A stretch of 64,000 nt of DNA from a bacterium (GTDB lineage Bacteria; Krumholzibacteriota; Krumholzibacteriia; LZORAL124-64-63), in NCBI GenBank assembly GCA_016703265.1, contig JADJCK010000006.1:310001-374000 (forward strand). The letters are read 5' to 3'. Below the pieces are notes generated by a model. That model was not told where the DNA came from. It searched no databases and saw only the letters and a list, made by a program, of their open reading frames with translations. This document shows, piece after piece, positions 51,627 to 59,944 of the stretch. The translations under genes and the position numbers were made by a program. Each line of letters starts with the position of its first letter. Within the stretch, counting starts at the first letter, position 1.

Positions 51627-54600
51627 CTACATCGACCGCCGGTACTGCCCGCCCACCGCGTAGAGCGCCCCGGAGATCTGTCCCAGCGAACACGACTTGC
51701 CCGCGTCGAGCAGGGCCTCGAACGTGTTGCCGTGCCTGACGGCGGCCTGCTGCAGCGCCGACAGGCGGGCCGCGGCGACATCGGCGTGGCACGCGTGGAA
51801 GGCGGCCAGCGTCGCGATGGCGAATTCCTTCTCGGCCTCGGTCGAGCGGATGACCTCGCCCGGCACGATGGTCGGTGAACCGTTGGGGTCCAGGTAGGTG
51901 TTCACGCCGACGATGGGCAGTTCGCCGCTGTGCTTCAGCGACTCGTAGTACAGCGACTCCTCCTGGATCTTCGTGCGCTGGTACATGCGCTCCATGGCTC
52001 CCAGCACGCCGCCGCGCTCGCTGAGCGCCGAGAACTCGGCGAGGACGGCCTCTTCCACCAGCGCCGTCAGCTCGTCGATGATGAACGCACCCTGCAGCGG
52101 GTTCTCGTTGCGGGCCAACCCCAGCTCGCGGTTGATGATCAACTGGATGGCCATGGCGCGCCGCACCGATTCCTCGGTGGGCGTCGTGATGGCCTCGTCG
52201 TATGCGTTCGTGTGCAGCGAATTGCAGTTGTCGTAGATCGCGTACAGCGCCTGCAACGTGGTGCGGATGTCGTTGAACGCGATCTCCTGCGCATGCAGCG
52301 AGCGGCCCGAAGTCTGGATGTGGTACTTGAGCATCTGGCTGCGCTCGTTGGCGCCGTAACGGTGGCGCATGGCGCGCGCCCAGATGCGGCGCGCAACACG
52401 TCCCAGCACCGAGTACTCCGGATCCATGCCGTTGCTGAAGAAGAACGACAGGTTCGGCGCGAAGCTGTCGACCGGCATCCCGCGCGAGAGGTAGTACTCG
52501 ACGAAGGTGAACCCGTTCGCCAGCGTGAGCGCCAGCTGCGTGATCGGGTTGGCGCCCGCCTCGGCGATGTGGTAGCCGCTGATCGAAACGGAATAGAAAT
52601 TGCGCACGCGGTTGTCGATGAAGTACTGCTGGATGTCCCCCATCAGGCGCAGCGCGAACTCGGTCGAGAAGATGCAGGTGTTCTGGGCCTGGTCCTCCTT
52701 GAGGATGTCCGCCTGCACCGTGCCGCGCACGGCGGCCAGCGTCTCGGCCTTGATGCGGGCGTAGACCTCCGGCGGCAGCACCTGGTCGCCGCTGGCGCCC
52801 AGCAGCATCAGGCCCAGCCCGTCGTTGCCGTCAGGCAGCGGGCCGGCGTACGTCGGCCGCACGTAGCCACCCTCCTTCGCCAGGGCAGCCAGCTTCGCCT
52901 CCACCTGCTTCGTCAGTCCCTGCGCATGGATGTACTTCTCGCAGCCCTGGTCGATCGCCGCGTTGAGGAAGAACGCGAGCATCATCGGCGCCGGTCCGTT
53001 GATGGTCATCGAGACCGAGGTCTTGGGAGCCGCCAGGTCGAAGCCCGAGTACAGCTTCTTGGCGTCGTCCACCGTCGCGACGGAGACGCCGCTGTTGCCG
53101 ACCTTGCCGTAGATGTCGGGGCGGCGCGCCGGGTCCTCGCCGTAGAGCGTCACCGAATCGAACGCCGTCGACAGGCGCACCGCCGGCATGCCCAGCGATA
53201 CGAAATGGAAGCGGCGGTTCGTGCGCTCGGGACCGCCTTCGCCGGCGAACATCCGCGTGGGATCCTCGCCTTCGCGCTTGAGCGGGAAGACTCCCGCGGC
53301 GTACGGGTAGCAGCCGGGGACGTTCTCCGTCAGCTGCCAGCCGAGGATGTCGCCCCAGTCGCGCCACCGCGGCAGGCAGACCCGCGGGACACGCGTGCCG
53401 CTGAGCGAACGCGAGACCAGCGGCTGCGTGATGACCTTGTCGCGGACGTGGTAGCGGAACTCGTCGGCGCTGTACTTCTCGACCAGGGCCGGCCACTCCT
53501 CCAGGAGCCGCCGTGAATCGGGCGCCAGCTCCGCGCGCAACGCGGCGTACTGCGCGATGACGGCGCAGGTGGCCGCCGCATCACTGCCGGTGGCCGCCAG
53601 TTCGGGCAGCACGCCGGGCGCCGGCTCGCCGCCGCGCAGCTCCGCCACGGCACCGTGGAGCCGGTAGAGCCGGCTGGCCAGCGCGCACTGCCCGGCGATG
53701 CGGCGGTCCTCCGCGCGGCTGTTCTCGACGATCTCCGCCAGGTAGCGCACGCGCTCGGGCGGGATCACCGGGTGCGGCTTTTCGTCACCTGTCGCAGGCG
53801 GCGTCGAGGGCACGCGGTCGGCCAGGGCGTCGAGGCGGGCCGACAACGCCGCGTAGAGGCGATTGACGCCGCCGTCGTTGAACTGCGAGGCCACGGTGGC
53901 GAACACCGGCAGTTCCTCGTCGGGGCCCTCGAACCGGTTGTGGTTGCGCCGGTACTGCCGCCGCACGTCGCGAAGCGCGTCGAGGCTGCCCCGGTGGTCG
54001 AACTTGTTGATGGCGATGACGTCGGCGAAATCGAGCATGTCGATCTTCTCGAGCTGCGAGGCCGCTCCGTATTCCGATGTCATCACGTAGAGCGACACGT
54101 CGGCGTGGTCGACGATCTCGGTGTCGCTCTGGCCGATGCCGCTGGTCTCGACGATGACCAGCCCGAAGCCGGCCGCCTTGCAGATGTCGATGGCGTGGCG
54201 CACGTACTTCGACAGAGCCAGGTTCGACTGCCTCGTGGCCAGCGAGCGCATGTAGACCCGCTGGTCGTCGATCGCGTTCATGCGGATGCGGTCGCCCAGC
54301 AGGGCGCCCCCGCTGCGGCGTCGCGAAGGATCCACCGAGACGATCGCCACCGTGCCGTCGCGCCGGTCGGCGAGGTAGCGGCGCACCAGTTCGTCGACCA
54401 GCGACGACTTGCCTGCGCCGCCGGTGCCGGTGATGCCCAGCACGGGAACCCTGGCGCCGGCCGGCGCAGCGGCGTGCACGGCCGCCAGCAGGTCATCGCC
54501 CTGGTCGGGGTAGTTCTCGGCCAGCGAAATGAGGCGCGCCAGCGCGCGCGGGTCGCGTTCCGGCAGTGCCGACAGCAGCGGCGCCAGGTTGCCCGGCGCC

Positions 54601-55076
54601 GGCGCCTCGCCCACCGGGAAGTCGCATTGGCGCATCACTTCGTTGATCATGCCCTGCAGGCCCATGGCGCGACCGTCGTCGGGCGAGAACACGCGCGCGA
54701 TGCCGTACGCATGCAATTGCGCGATCTCCGCCGGCAGGATGGTGCCGCCGCCGCCGGCGAAGATCAGGATGCGCCGCCCCGAGGCGGCGACCAGGTCGTG
54801 CATGTACTGCAGGAACTCGAGGTGACCGCCCTGGTAGCTGGTCAGGGCGATGCCCTGGGCATCCTCCTGGACGGCGCAGTCGACGATCTCGCGCACCGAG
54901 CGGTTGTGCCCGAGGTGGATGACCTCGGCGCCCGTGGCCTGCAGCAGCCGCCGCATGATGTTGATCGCGGCGTCATGGCCGTCGAACAGAGAGGCCGCCG
55001 TCACCAGGCGCACGTGATGGACGGGACGGTACGGTTCGCAGCCGGGTACGGCGGCGGGAAGCGGCGACGGGGACAT
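51627..55076 (-). CDS. icmF: fused isobutyryl-CoA mutase IcmF (B12-binding, GTPase, mutase domains)
   Basis: A 1149-residue adenosylcobalamin mutase of the single-chain fused kind. The N-terminal B12-binding domain (about 20-150) includes SLFDGHDAAINIMRR. The MeaB-like GTPase chaperone (about 195-430) has GITGTGGAGKSSLVDE and NKFDHRG. The (beta/alpha)8 mutase domain follows. Where methylmalonyl-CoA mutase has Tyr (RQYAG) this has Phe (TRMFAG), and where it has Arg this has Gln (QNTCIFS), the pair that marks isobutyryl-CoA mutases. It interconverts isobutyryl- and n-butyryl-CoA (and possibly pivalyl/isovaleryl forms). Confidence 0.92.
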   Translation of the reverse strand: MSPSPLPAAVPGCEPYRPVHHVRLVTAASLFDGHDAAINIMRRLLQATGAEVIHLGHNRSVREIVDCAVQEDAQGIALTSYQGGHLEFLQYMHDLVAASGRRILIFAGGGGTILPAEIAQLHAYGIARVFSPDDGRAMGLQGMINEVMRQCDFPVGEAPAPGNLAPLLSALPERDPRALARLISLAENYPDQGDDLLAAVHAAAPAGARVPVLGITGTGGAGKSSLVDELVRRYLADRRDGTVAIVSVDPSRRRSGGALLGDRIRMNAIDDQRVYMRSLATRQSNLALSKYVRHAIDICKAAGFGLVIVETSGIGQSDTEIVDHADVSLYVMTSEYGAASQLEKIDMLDFADVIAINKFDHRGSLDALRDVRRQYRRNHNRFEGPDEELPVFATVASQFNDGGVNRLYAALSARLDALADRVPSTPPATGDEKPHPVIPPERVRYLAEIVENSRAEDRRIAGQCALASRLYRLHGAVAELRGGEPAPGVLPELAATGSDAAATCAVIAQYAALRAELAPDSRRLLEEWPALVEKYSADEFRYHVRDKVITQPLVSRSLSGTRVPRVCLPRWRDWGDILGWQLTENVPGCYPYAAGVFPLKREGEDPTRMFAGEGGPERTNRRFHFVSLGMPAVRLSTAFDSVTLYGEDPARRPDIYGKVGNSGVSVATVDDAKKLYSGFDLAAPKTSVSMTINGPAPMMLAFFLNAAIDQGCEKYIHAQGLTKQVEAKLAALAKEGGYVRPTYAGPLPDGNDGLGLMLLGASGDQVLPPEVYARIKAETLAAVRGTVQADILKEDQAQNTCIFSTEFALRLMGDIQQYFIDNRVRNFYSVSISGYHIAEAGANPITQLALTLANGFTFVEYYLSRGMPVDSFAPNLSFFFSNGMDPEYSVLGRVARRIWARAMRHRYGANERSQMLKYHIQTSGRSLHAQEIAFNDIRTTLQALYAIYDNCNSLHTNAYDEAITTPTEESVRRAMAIQLIINRELGLARNENPLQGAFIIDELTALVEEAVLAEFSALSERGGVLGAMERMYQRTKIQEESLYYESLKHSGELPIVGVNTYLDPNGSPTIVPGEVIRSTEAEKEFAIATLAAFHACHADVAAARLSALQQAAVRHGNTFEALLDAGKSCSLGQISGALYAVGGQYRRSM

Positions 55077-55150
55077 CGCGACCTTCCGGTAGTTGTGGGC
55101 GGCGCCGTCGCGCCACGTGACGTCAGCCAGCGAAATCTATCACAGGCCGC

Positions 55151-55179
55151 AAGCTAACACAGGCGGCAGGGGCGGGCAA
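55151..55179 (-). promoter_or_regulatory. predicted sigma-70 promoter for icmF
   Basis: Minus strand TTGCCC (55174-55179), 17-nt spacer, TAGCTT (55151-55156), preceded by TGT as an extended -10. It lies about 75 nt upstream of the ATG. Confidence 0.4.
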
Positions 55180-55233
55180 TCGGGCGCGCCGGCGCCGCAA
55201 GCGGCCCTTGGCGCCGCAAACCGCCCCGCGACG

Positions 55234-56880
55234 TCAGAAGCGGCGCTCCACCGCTGCACTCCACCAGCGTCGGCGGGCGCCGCCGGAGGCGTCCAGCACC
55301 TCGGTGCGATGCCAGTCGACCCGCGCCCGCCAGGGGCCGGGAACGCCGTCGCGCAGTGCACCCAGAGCCATCGAGGCGGCCCTTTCGTTCGCGCGGGCCG
55401 GGGTGTGTCCCTCGTCGCCCCAGCTGGTGCGCGAACCGCCGATCTCGGCGTACCACGACCCGTCGGCCCCGTGCGGACGCACGCGGGCCAGCGCCGACAG
55501 GCGTTCCCCGGCCCCGCCCAGCTCGTGGCCCAGCAGCCAGCCCTCGTGCGCGTAGCCCGCGGTGAAGGAGCCGTTGCTGTACCACAGCACGAGCGGGTGA
55601 AGCGTCTCGGCATACTCGAAGGCCAGGTCCCAGCGCGGGCCCACCAGCTCGCAGCCCGCCACCGATGCCGGCGCCGAGATCTCGGGAATCAACCCGCCGG
55701 GTCCGCGCGGCAGGAAGTCGGTGCCGGCGTACTCCCACCAGGCGCGGCCGGCCGCCGACGGCAGCCACGGCCACGGCGCGCGGCGCCAGCGGAACTCCAG
55801 GTGCGTCGCGAAGAGGCGGTCGGTGAGCGGCCCGCGCTCCTGTTCGCTCCAGGTGACGCCGGACAGCGGCAGGTTGATCTGCAGCACGTCGGGCCAGAGA
55901 GTTCCCTCGCGCGGCACCGCGAGCGCCGTCTGGGTGCAGCCCACGCGGCACCAGTCCGTCACGCGCCAGCGCGCCAGCCACTGGAAGAACCACGGCCGGT
56001 CGCGACGCACGCCTTCGGCTTCGGTGTCGACGGTGATGACCTGCTCGCCGAGCAGGCCCACGCGCAGCAGGAGTTGTTCCGGCCCGAGCGGACGCATGAA
56101 TCCGCGCCAGCGCAGCGGAGCCGTGCGGCGCGCGGTCAGGGCGGCAAACGGCGGGCCGTTGCGATCGAGCAGCAGCGAACCGCCCAGGCCCGGGCCGCTG
56201 CGCCGCGGATCCCAGCCCAGTCCCAGCGCCCAGCGCCCGAGTCCCACGCCCACCATGCCGCGCACCAGGTCCAGTTCAGAGCCGTCACCCAGCAGCACAG
56301 CCCGGCGCTGCTGCGCCGGTCCTGTTGCCGGGTCCCAGCCCGGCCACGACAACGCCTCGCCGGCCTGCGCCGGCCCCGGCGACGGCCCGGCGCCCCAGCC
56401 CGGACGGGCCTGTACGCGCGCCGTCAGCGCGGCCCACCAGCGACCTCGCGCCGCCTGGGCCCCGAGCTCGGCCGCCGCGTTCCAGCCCGGCCCCCAGGCC
56501 AGCCCGGCCTCACCGGTCTGCAGGGCGCCGCGATCGGCATAGCCGAGCAGGATGCGCCCGCCAAGCCATGGCCCGGGTCGCGACATGCCGGCCAGCGCGA
56601 GCAGCGCCCGGCGTTCGCCGGCATCGTCGTGCACGGGACCGTCGGCCGCCGCGATCGTCGCCAGCAGGGCCTGCCATTCGTCACTGCCGAGCGGCTCATC
56701 GACCACCGGCTGCAGGCCTGCCTCGAGTGCGAGCCGTCGCAGCGTCGACCAGGGGAGCAGGCGGGCATCGAAGTCGCCGGTCGCCGGCAACGCGGCGCCG
56801 GATCCGAACGAAGCGGCCCCCGACGCGCGCGCGGCGGGGGCCGTGAGAAGAAGCAGAAGCAGGCAGCCGCAGAAGGCCAG
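55234..56880 (-). CDS. exported beta-rich (outer-membrane-type) protein, start codon unresolved
   Basis: A long open frame whose translated N-terminus looks like a signal peptide: LRLAFCGCLLLLLLTAPAAR followed by ASGAASFG. This frame has no ATG, GTG or TTG before the signal peptide; a stop closes it near 56940, and CTG at 56880 is the only initiator-like codon. An internal TTG at 56790 would lose the signal peptide. The rest has helix-hairpin-helix-like DARLLPWSTLRRLALEAGLQP, then many beta strands (QVITVDTEAEGVRRD, WRARVDWHRTEVL) ending ERRF, an outer-membrane-type Phe terminus. No family recognised. Confidence 0.6.
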   Translation of the reverse strand: MAFCGCLLLLLLTAPAARASGAASFGSGAALPATGDFDARLLPWSTLRRLALEAGLQPVVDEPLGSDEWQALLATIAAADGPVHDDAGERRALLALAGMSRPGPWLGGRILLGYADRGALQTGEAGLAWGPGWNAAAELGAQAARGRWWAALTARVQARPGWGAGPSPGPAQAGEALSWPGWDPATGPAQQRRAVLLGDGSELDLVRGMVGVGLGRWALGLGWDPRRSGPGLGGSLLLDRNGPPFAALTARRTAPLRWRGFMRPLGPEQLLLRVGLLGEQVITVDTEAEGVRRDRPWFFQWLARWRVTDWCRVGCTQTALAVPREGTLWPDVLQINLPLSGVTWSEQERGPLTDRLFATHLEFRWRRAPWPWLPSAAGRAWWEYAGTDFLPRGPGGLIPEISAPASVAGCELVGPRWDLAFEYAETLHPLVLWYSNGSFTAGYAHEGWLLGHELGGAGERLSALARVRPHGADGSWYAEIGGSRTSWGDEGHTPARANERAASMALGALRDGVPGPWRARVDWHRTEVLDASGGARRRWWSAAVERRF

Positions 56881-56896
56881 CCGAAGAAGGCCGGCG

Positions 56897-57169
56897 TCAG
56901 AGGCCGAAGACGCCGGCGACCACGGCGCCGATCAGCAGGATCGGCAAGGCGACCGCGAGCAGCACCAGGCCCACCGGGATGATCGCCACGAGAAGCGCGC
57001 CCACGACCAGGATCACCGGGACCACCAGCACGAGGGTCACCAGGCCGCCGAGCAGCATCGCCAGCAGCTTGAACGGCAGCACGACAACCGCCACCAGGAG
57101 CTTCAGCGCCAGCAGGCCCAGGCCGAACACCAGCGAGAGCACCACCATGACCACCAGGGCTTCGAGCAT
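56897..57169 (-). CDS. small hydrophobic membrane protein
   Basis: A 90-residue, almost entirely hydrophobic protein (Val/Leu/Ala/Gly) with three or four potential transmembrane segments and two Pro-containing breaks (VVLPFKLL and VVPVILVV). GGAGG lies eight bases before ATG 57167-57169. It starts the unit whose 3' part is the beta-rich exported protein; its stop is 17 nt upstream of that protein's CTG. Unknown function; toxin-like or structural membrane peptides are possible. Confidence 0.65.
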   Translation of the reverse strand: MLEALVVMVVLSLVFGLGLLALKLLVAVVVLPFKLLAMLLGGLVTLVLVVPVILVVGALLVAIIPVGLVLLAVALPILLIGAVVAGVFGL

Positions 57170-57465
57170 CGTCCGGCCTCCGGGAGATTTGCGTCCAGCT
57201 GCTTCGGCTGCGTTTGCCGCGGGCGTCGGGTGATACGTCCGACGTCGACTGCGGTTGCGCCGGGCTGCGTCGTCGCCTCACGTCTCGTTCCGCGATTGCG
57301 CAGCCGGACATCGTACCCCCCGTGGCCTTTCCTTGTTCACGCGAACGCGCGTGGCTGATCGATGCGCTTGAGTTCGGCGTCTTTGACATCACGCATTCGC
57401 CACGTCCCCGTCCGCAACGTCGTCGTGCAGAACGTCTAGTCATGGCACGATATGGGAAAAAATAG

Positions 57466-57495
57466 TGGACAATAACTTACCATACGTCCTATAAT
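57466..57495 (+). promoter_or_regulatory. near-consensus sigma-70 promoter for a small RNA
   Basis: Plus strand TGGACA (57466-57471), 18-nt spacer, perfect TATAAT (57490-57495). It is the best -10 in the window. The expected start is at about 57502, exactly where the 12-bp closing stem of the candidate RNA begins. Confidence 0.65.
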
Positions 57496-57501
57496 CTTCT
57501 C

Positions 57502-57595
57502 ATAGCTGCTTCATTGGCGACGTTTCGTGGGTATTGTTGAAGCTCGCGCACTTCCATGAGCCCCCACGTAGACCGTGAAGCAGCTATATTTTTAT
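57502..57595 (+). ncRNA. candidate small structured RNA of unknown class
   Basis: From the predicted start the transcript begins AUAGCUGCUUCA and its complement UGAAGCAGCUAU occurs at 57576-57587, giving a 12-bp closing stem. Inside are CGUGGG/CCCACG (57525-57530 with 57563-57568) and GCUC/GAGC, so three coaxial helices with asymmetric loops. The closing stem is followed by AUAUUUUUAU, a U-rich end suggesting intrinsic termination, so the RNA would be about 90-95 nt. No match is evident to tRNA, SRP, 6S or tmRNA motifs. It has its own promoter and no adjacent coding partner on its strand. Confidence 0.55.
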
Positions 57596-57674
57596 ACCAG
57601 TTAGCAGGTTAGCGCCACCGCCGCGCCCCGTCAACGACGGGCAGGCCGCCGTCGGGCGCACCGCCTGGAACAAA

Positions 57675-57705
57675 GGGTCCGGGAGCCCTGACGGCTCCCG
57701 GACCC
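57675..57705 (-). terminator. intrinsic terminator of the M16 peptidase operon
   Basis: GGGTCCGGGAGCC-loop-GGCTCCCGGACCC is a 13-bp perfect stem with a 5-nt loop, followed on the minus strand by TTTGTTCC. It lies 39 nt past the stop of the catalytically dead M16 gene. Confidence 0.75.
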
Positions 57706-57743
57706 TTCCCGTTGCCAACCGACGCTGCCGCCGGTCCGACCGC

Positions 57744-59891
57744 CTACTTCTTGACGAAGAGGGCGGGATCGACCTTCGGGTTCACCGTGAAGGCCTCAAT
57801 GCGGCCCTTGGCGAATTCCTCGTCGTCGAAGACCAGGCGCATCGCCTTGGGCATGGTGAAGCCGCCGAAGGTCCCGTACTCGTCGATGTACGCCTTCTGC
57901 GTCACCGGCGCACCGGACATCGGCGAGGTGCCGGGCTGCTCCACGAGGAGCGGCAGGCCGGTCTCGGCGCTGAAGTAGATGATGCGATAGTCCTCGCCGA
58001 CGCCCGTCACGTACACCGGCAGGCAGGCCTTGCCGTCGACGTCCTTCGGCTCCAGCGCCTGGAACGTGAAGGCGCCCGGCTCGCGCATGATGCCCACCAT
58101 GTCGGTGCGCAGTTCCTCGCGGGCCTTGGCCAGGTCGTCCGCGGGCATGTCCTGCTTGCCGCGCGGCGAGTCGGCCCAGCCGATGTCGCCGGCCACGACG
58201 CTCGTCATGTTGCCGAACGGCGTCTTCTGCACGGTGTGGACCTTGTCGGGATAGCTGACCGTCTTCTCGATGGTGAAGGTCAGGTCCATGCCCTGGATCT
58301 TCGCATCGAGGATGGTCTTCTCGAAGTAGGCCTTCATGCCCGCGAACTTCGCCGCGCCACCGGCCGCGACAATGGCGCGGTCCATGGCCTGGCGGCCCTG
58401 CTCGAGGCTTGCCGGCGTGGCGGCAGGCACCTCGAAGACCGGCTCGGGAATCGTGATGTCGACCTGGGTGACCGGGCCGAACGTGGTGAAGTCGCCGTCG
58501 AACTCCTTGTAGTTGCCGACGGCCAGGATACTCAGGCGCTCGGGATGCCAGGCGGACTGAGCGGCGGTCAGCACGGCCTGCGGCGTCAGCGCCCGGACCT
58601 GCTGCAGGTACGTCTGCAGGAAGTCGGCCGGGTAGCCGAAGCGCTCGAACATGACCAGGCGGTCGAGGATCTCGCGCTTGCTGTCGTAGTTGAACACCTC
58701 GGAGTTGAGGATGTTGTCCTTGGCCTGCGCCAGCTCGGTCTCGCTGACCGGCTCGGTCACCATGCGCTGGATCTCCTGCAGGATGGCCGCAGTGGCCTTC
58801 TGGCTGGACTCCGACTTGGTCATCGTGAACGCGGCGAACATGCCGGGATAGCGCCAGCCGGTGCCGGGCATGCTGCCCACCGAGTAGGCCAGGCCCTGCC
58901 GGCTGCGAACCTCGTTGAACAGCCGCGTGGCGAAACCGCCGCCCAGGATCTTGTTGGCCACCTGCACGCCGGCGTAGTGCGGATCATCGGCGCGGATGCC
59001 GCGCGCGCCCATGAAGACGGTCGTCTGCGTGAGGTCGTCCTTGTCGACGACATTGACCGTCCGCGGGAAATCGGGAATCTCCGGATCGGCCGGCAGCGGC
59101 TTGTCGGCCTTGGCCCAGCCGGCGAACGCCGCCTCGATCTTCTTGACCATCTCGCCGCTGTTGAAGTCGCCCACGACCACCAGGTACATGCGATCCGGGT
59201 GGAAATAGGTGGCATGGAAGTCGAGCATGTCCTGCCGCGTGATCTTCGCGACGGTGGCGTACTCGGTCGAACGCGCCAGCGGGTGGTCGGCGCCGAACAC
59301 GACCTTGGACGACTCGCGGCGCGCGATCGTCATCGGGTCGTCATTGCGACGGCTGATCTCGGCCTTCTGTTCCTCGCGCGCCAGCTTGATCTTGTCCTCG
59401 GGGAACACGGGGTTCCGCAGGATGTCAGCCAGGAGCTCGAGGCCCAGGTCCGTGTCTTCCTTCAGCGCCGACAGGTAGGCCGTGCCCTCGGTCTGGCCGA
59501 TCGCGGTCTCCACGGCCATGCCGCGGGCCTCGACCAGCTGGTCGATCTTGTCGCCGCTGTTCGTGGCGGTGCCGCCCGTGCGCATCACCGAACCGGTCAT
59601 CTCGGCCAGGCCGAGCAGGTCGGCCGCTTCGTAGATCGAGCCGGCATCGATGGTCGCGCTCAGCTCCACGAGCGGGAATTCGTGGTCCTCGGCCAGGTAC
59701 ACCACCATGCCGCTCGGCAGTTCGACGCGCTCGTAGGCCGGCATCGCAAACGAGTTCAGTTCGGGAACGGCAATCTTCTCCCAGGGCTTCTTGGCCGCCG
59801 CCTGCGCCGACGGTACCACCGTCAGCACCAGCAGGAGGGCGGTAAGCGCAGCCACCTGACGGGCCGGCCGCGCGCTGTTGGGTCGCTTCAT
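57744..59891 (-). CDS. M16-family peptidase subunit lacking the HxxEH site (inactive partner), with C-terminal extra domain
   Basis: A 715-residue exported protein (signal peptide MKRPNSARPARQVAALTALL ending AQA). It has the M16 N and C domains: LPSGMVVYLAEDHEFPLVEL and FNEVRSRQGLAYSVGS. At the position of the zinc motif it reads LLGLAEMTGSVMRTGG, with both His lost, so it should be a non-catalytic subunit. About 210 C-terminal residues form a beta-rich domain (LTFTIEKTVSYPDK, YFSAETGLPLL) that resembles LolA/outer-membrane lipoprotein-sorting folds. It starts 53 nt after the active partner's stop. Confidence 0.85.
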   Translation of the reverse strand: MKRPNSARPARQVAALTALLLVLTVVPSAQAAAKKPWEKIAVPELNSFAMPAYERVELPSGMVVYLAEDHEFPLVELSATIDAGSIYEAADLLGLAEMTGSVMRTGGTATNSGDKIDQLVEARGMAVETAIGQTEGTAYLSALKEDTDLGLELLADILRNPVFPEDKIKLAREEQKAEISRRNDDPMTIARRESSKVVFGADHPLARSTEYATVAKITRQDMLDFHATYFHPDRMYLVVVGDFNSGEMVKKIEAAFAGWAKADKPLPADPEIPDFPRTVNVVDKDDLTQTTVFMGARGIRADDPHYAGVQVANKILGGGFATRLFNEVRSRQGLAYSVGSMPGTGWRYPGMFAAFTMTKSESSQKATAAILQEIQRMVTEPVSETELAQAKDNILNSEVFNYDSKREILDRLVMFERFGYPADFLQTYLQQVRALTPQAVLTAAQSAWHPERLSILAVGNYKEFDGDFTTFGPVTQVDITIPEPVFEVPAATPASLEQGRQAMDRAIVAAGGAAKFAGMKAYFEKTILDAKIQGMDLTFTIEKTVSYPDKVHTVQKTPFGNMTSVVAGDIGWADSPRGKQDMPADDLAKAREELRTDMVGIMREPGAFTFQALEPKDVDGKACLPVYVTGVGEDYRIIYFSAETGLPLLVEQPGTSPMSGAPVTQKAYIDEYGTFGGFTMPKAMRLVFDDEEFAKGRIEAFTVNPKVDPALFVKK

Positions 59892-59944
59892 GTCCTCAAG
59901 TCCTTTCCGGCTCCCGCCACCGGGGCGGGAGGCGTGGTTCCACC

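Larger units (their letters stand above)
57170..57743. other. 574-bp gene-free interval with an AT-rich core
   Basis: No credible coding sequence. The interval separates the small membrane-protein gene (reading left) from the M16 peptidases (reading left, ending 57744). 57170-57440 is ordinary GC-rich sequence; 57440-57610 is much more AT-rich than any comparable stretch in the window. It holds the promoter 57466-57495 and the small RNA candidate 57502-57595. 57606-57660 is GC-rich again, then the terminator 57675-57705. Confidence 0.6.

Noticed and set aside
57214..57465. 83-codon plus-strand open frame in the gene-free interval
   Set aside because: Arg-rich, no ribosome site, no motif, and it ends at the AT-rich promoter region.
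57502..57595. Assigning the small RNA as tRNA-Sec, SRP RNA, 6S or tmRNA
   Set aside because: No T-arm or anticodon pattern, no SRP GGAA/AGCAG core, far too short for 6S or tmRNA, and the 12-bp closing stem does not match an acceptor stem.
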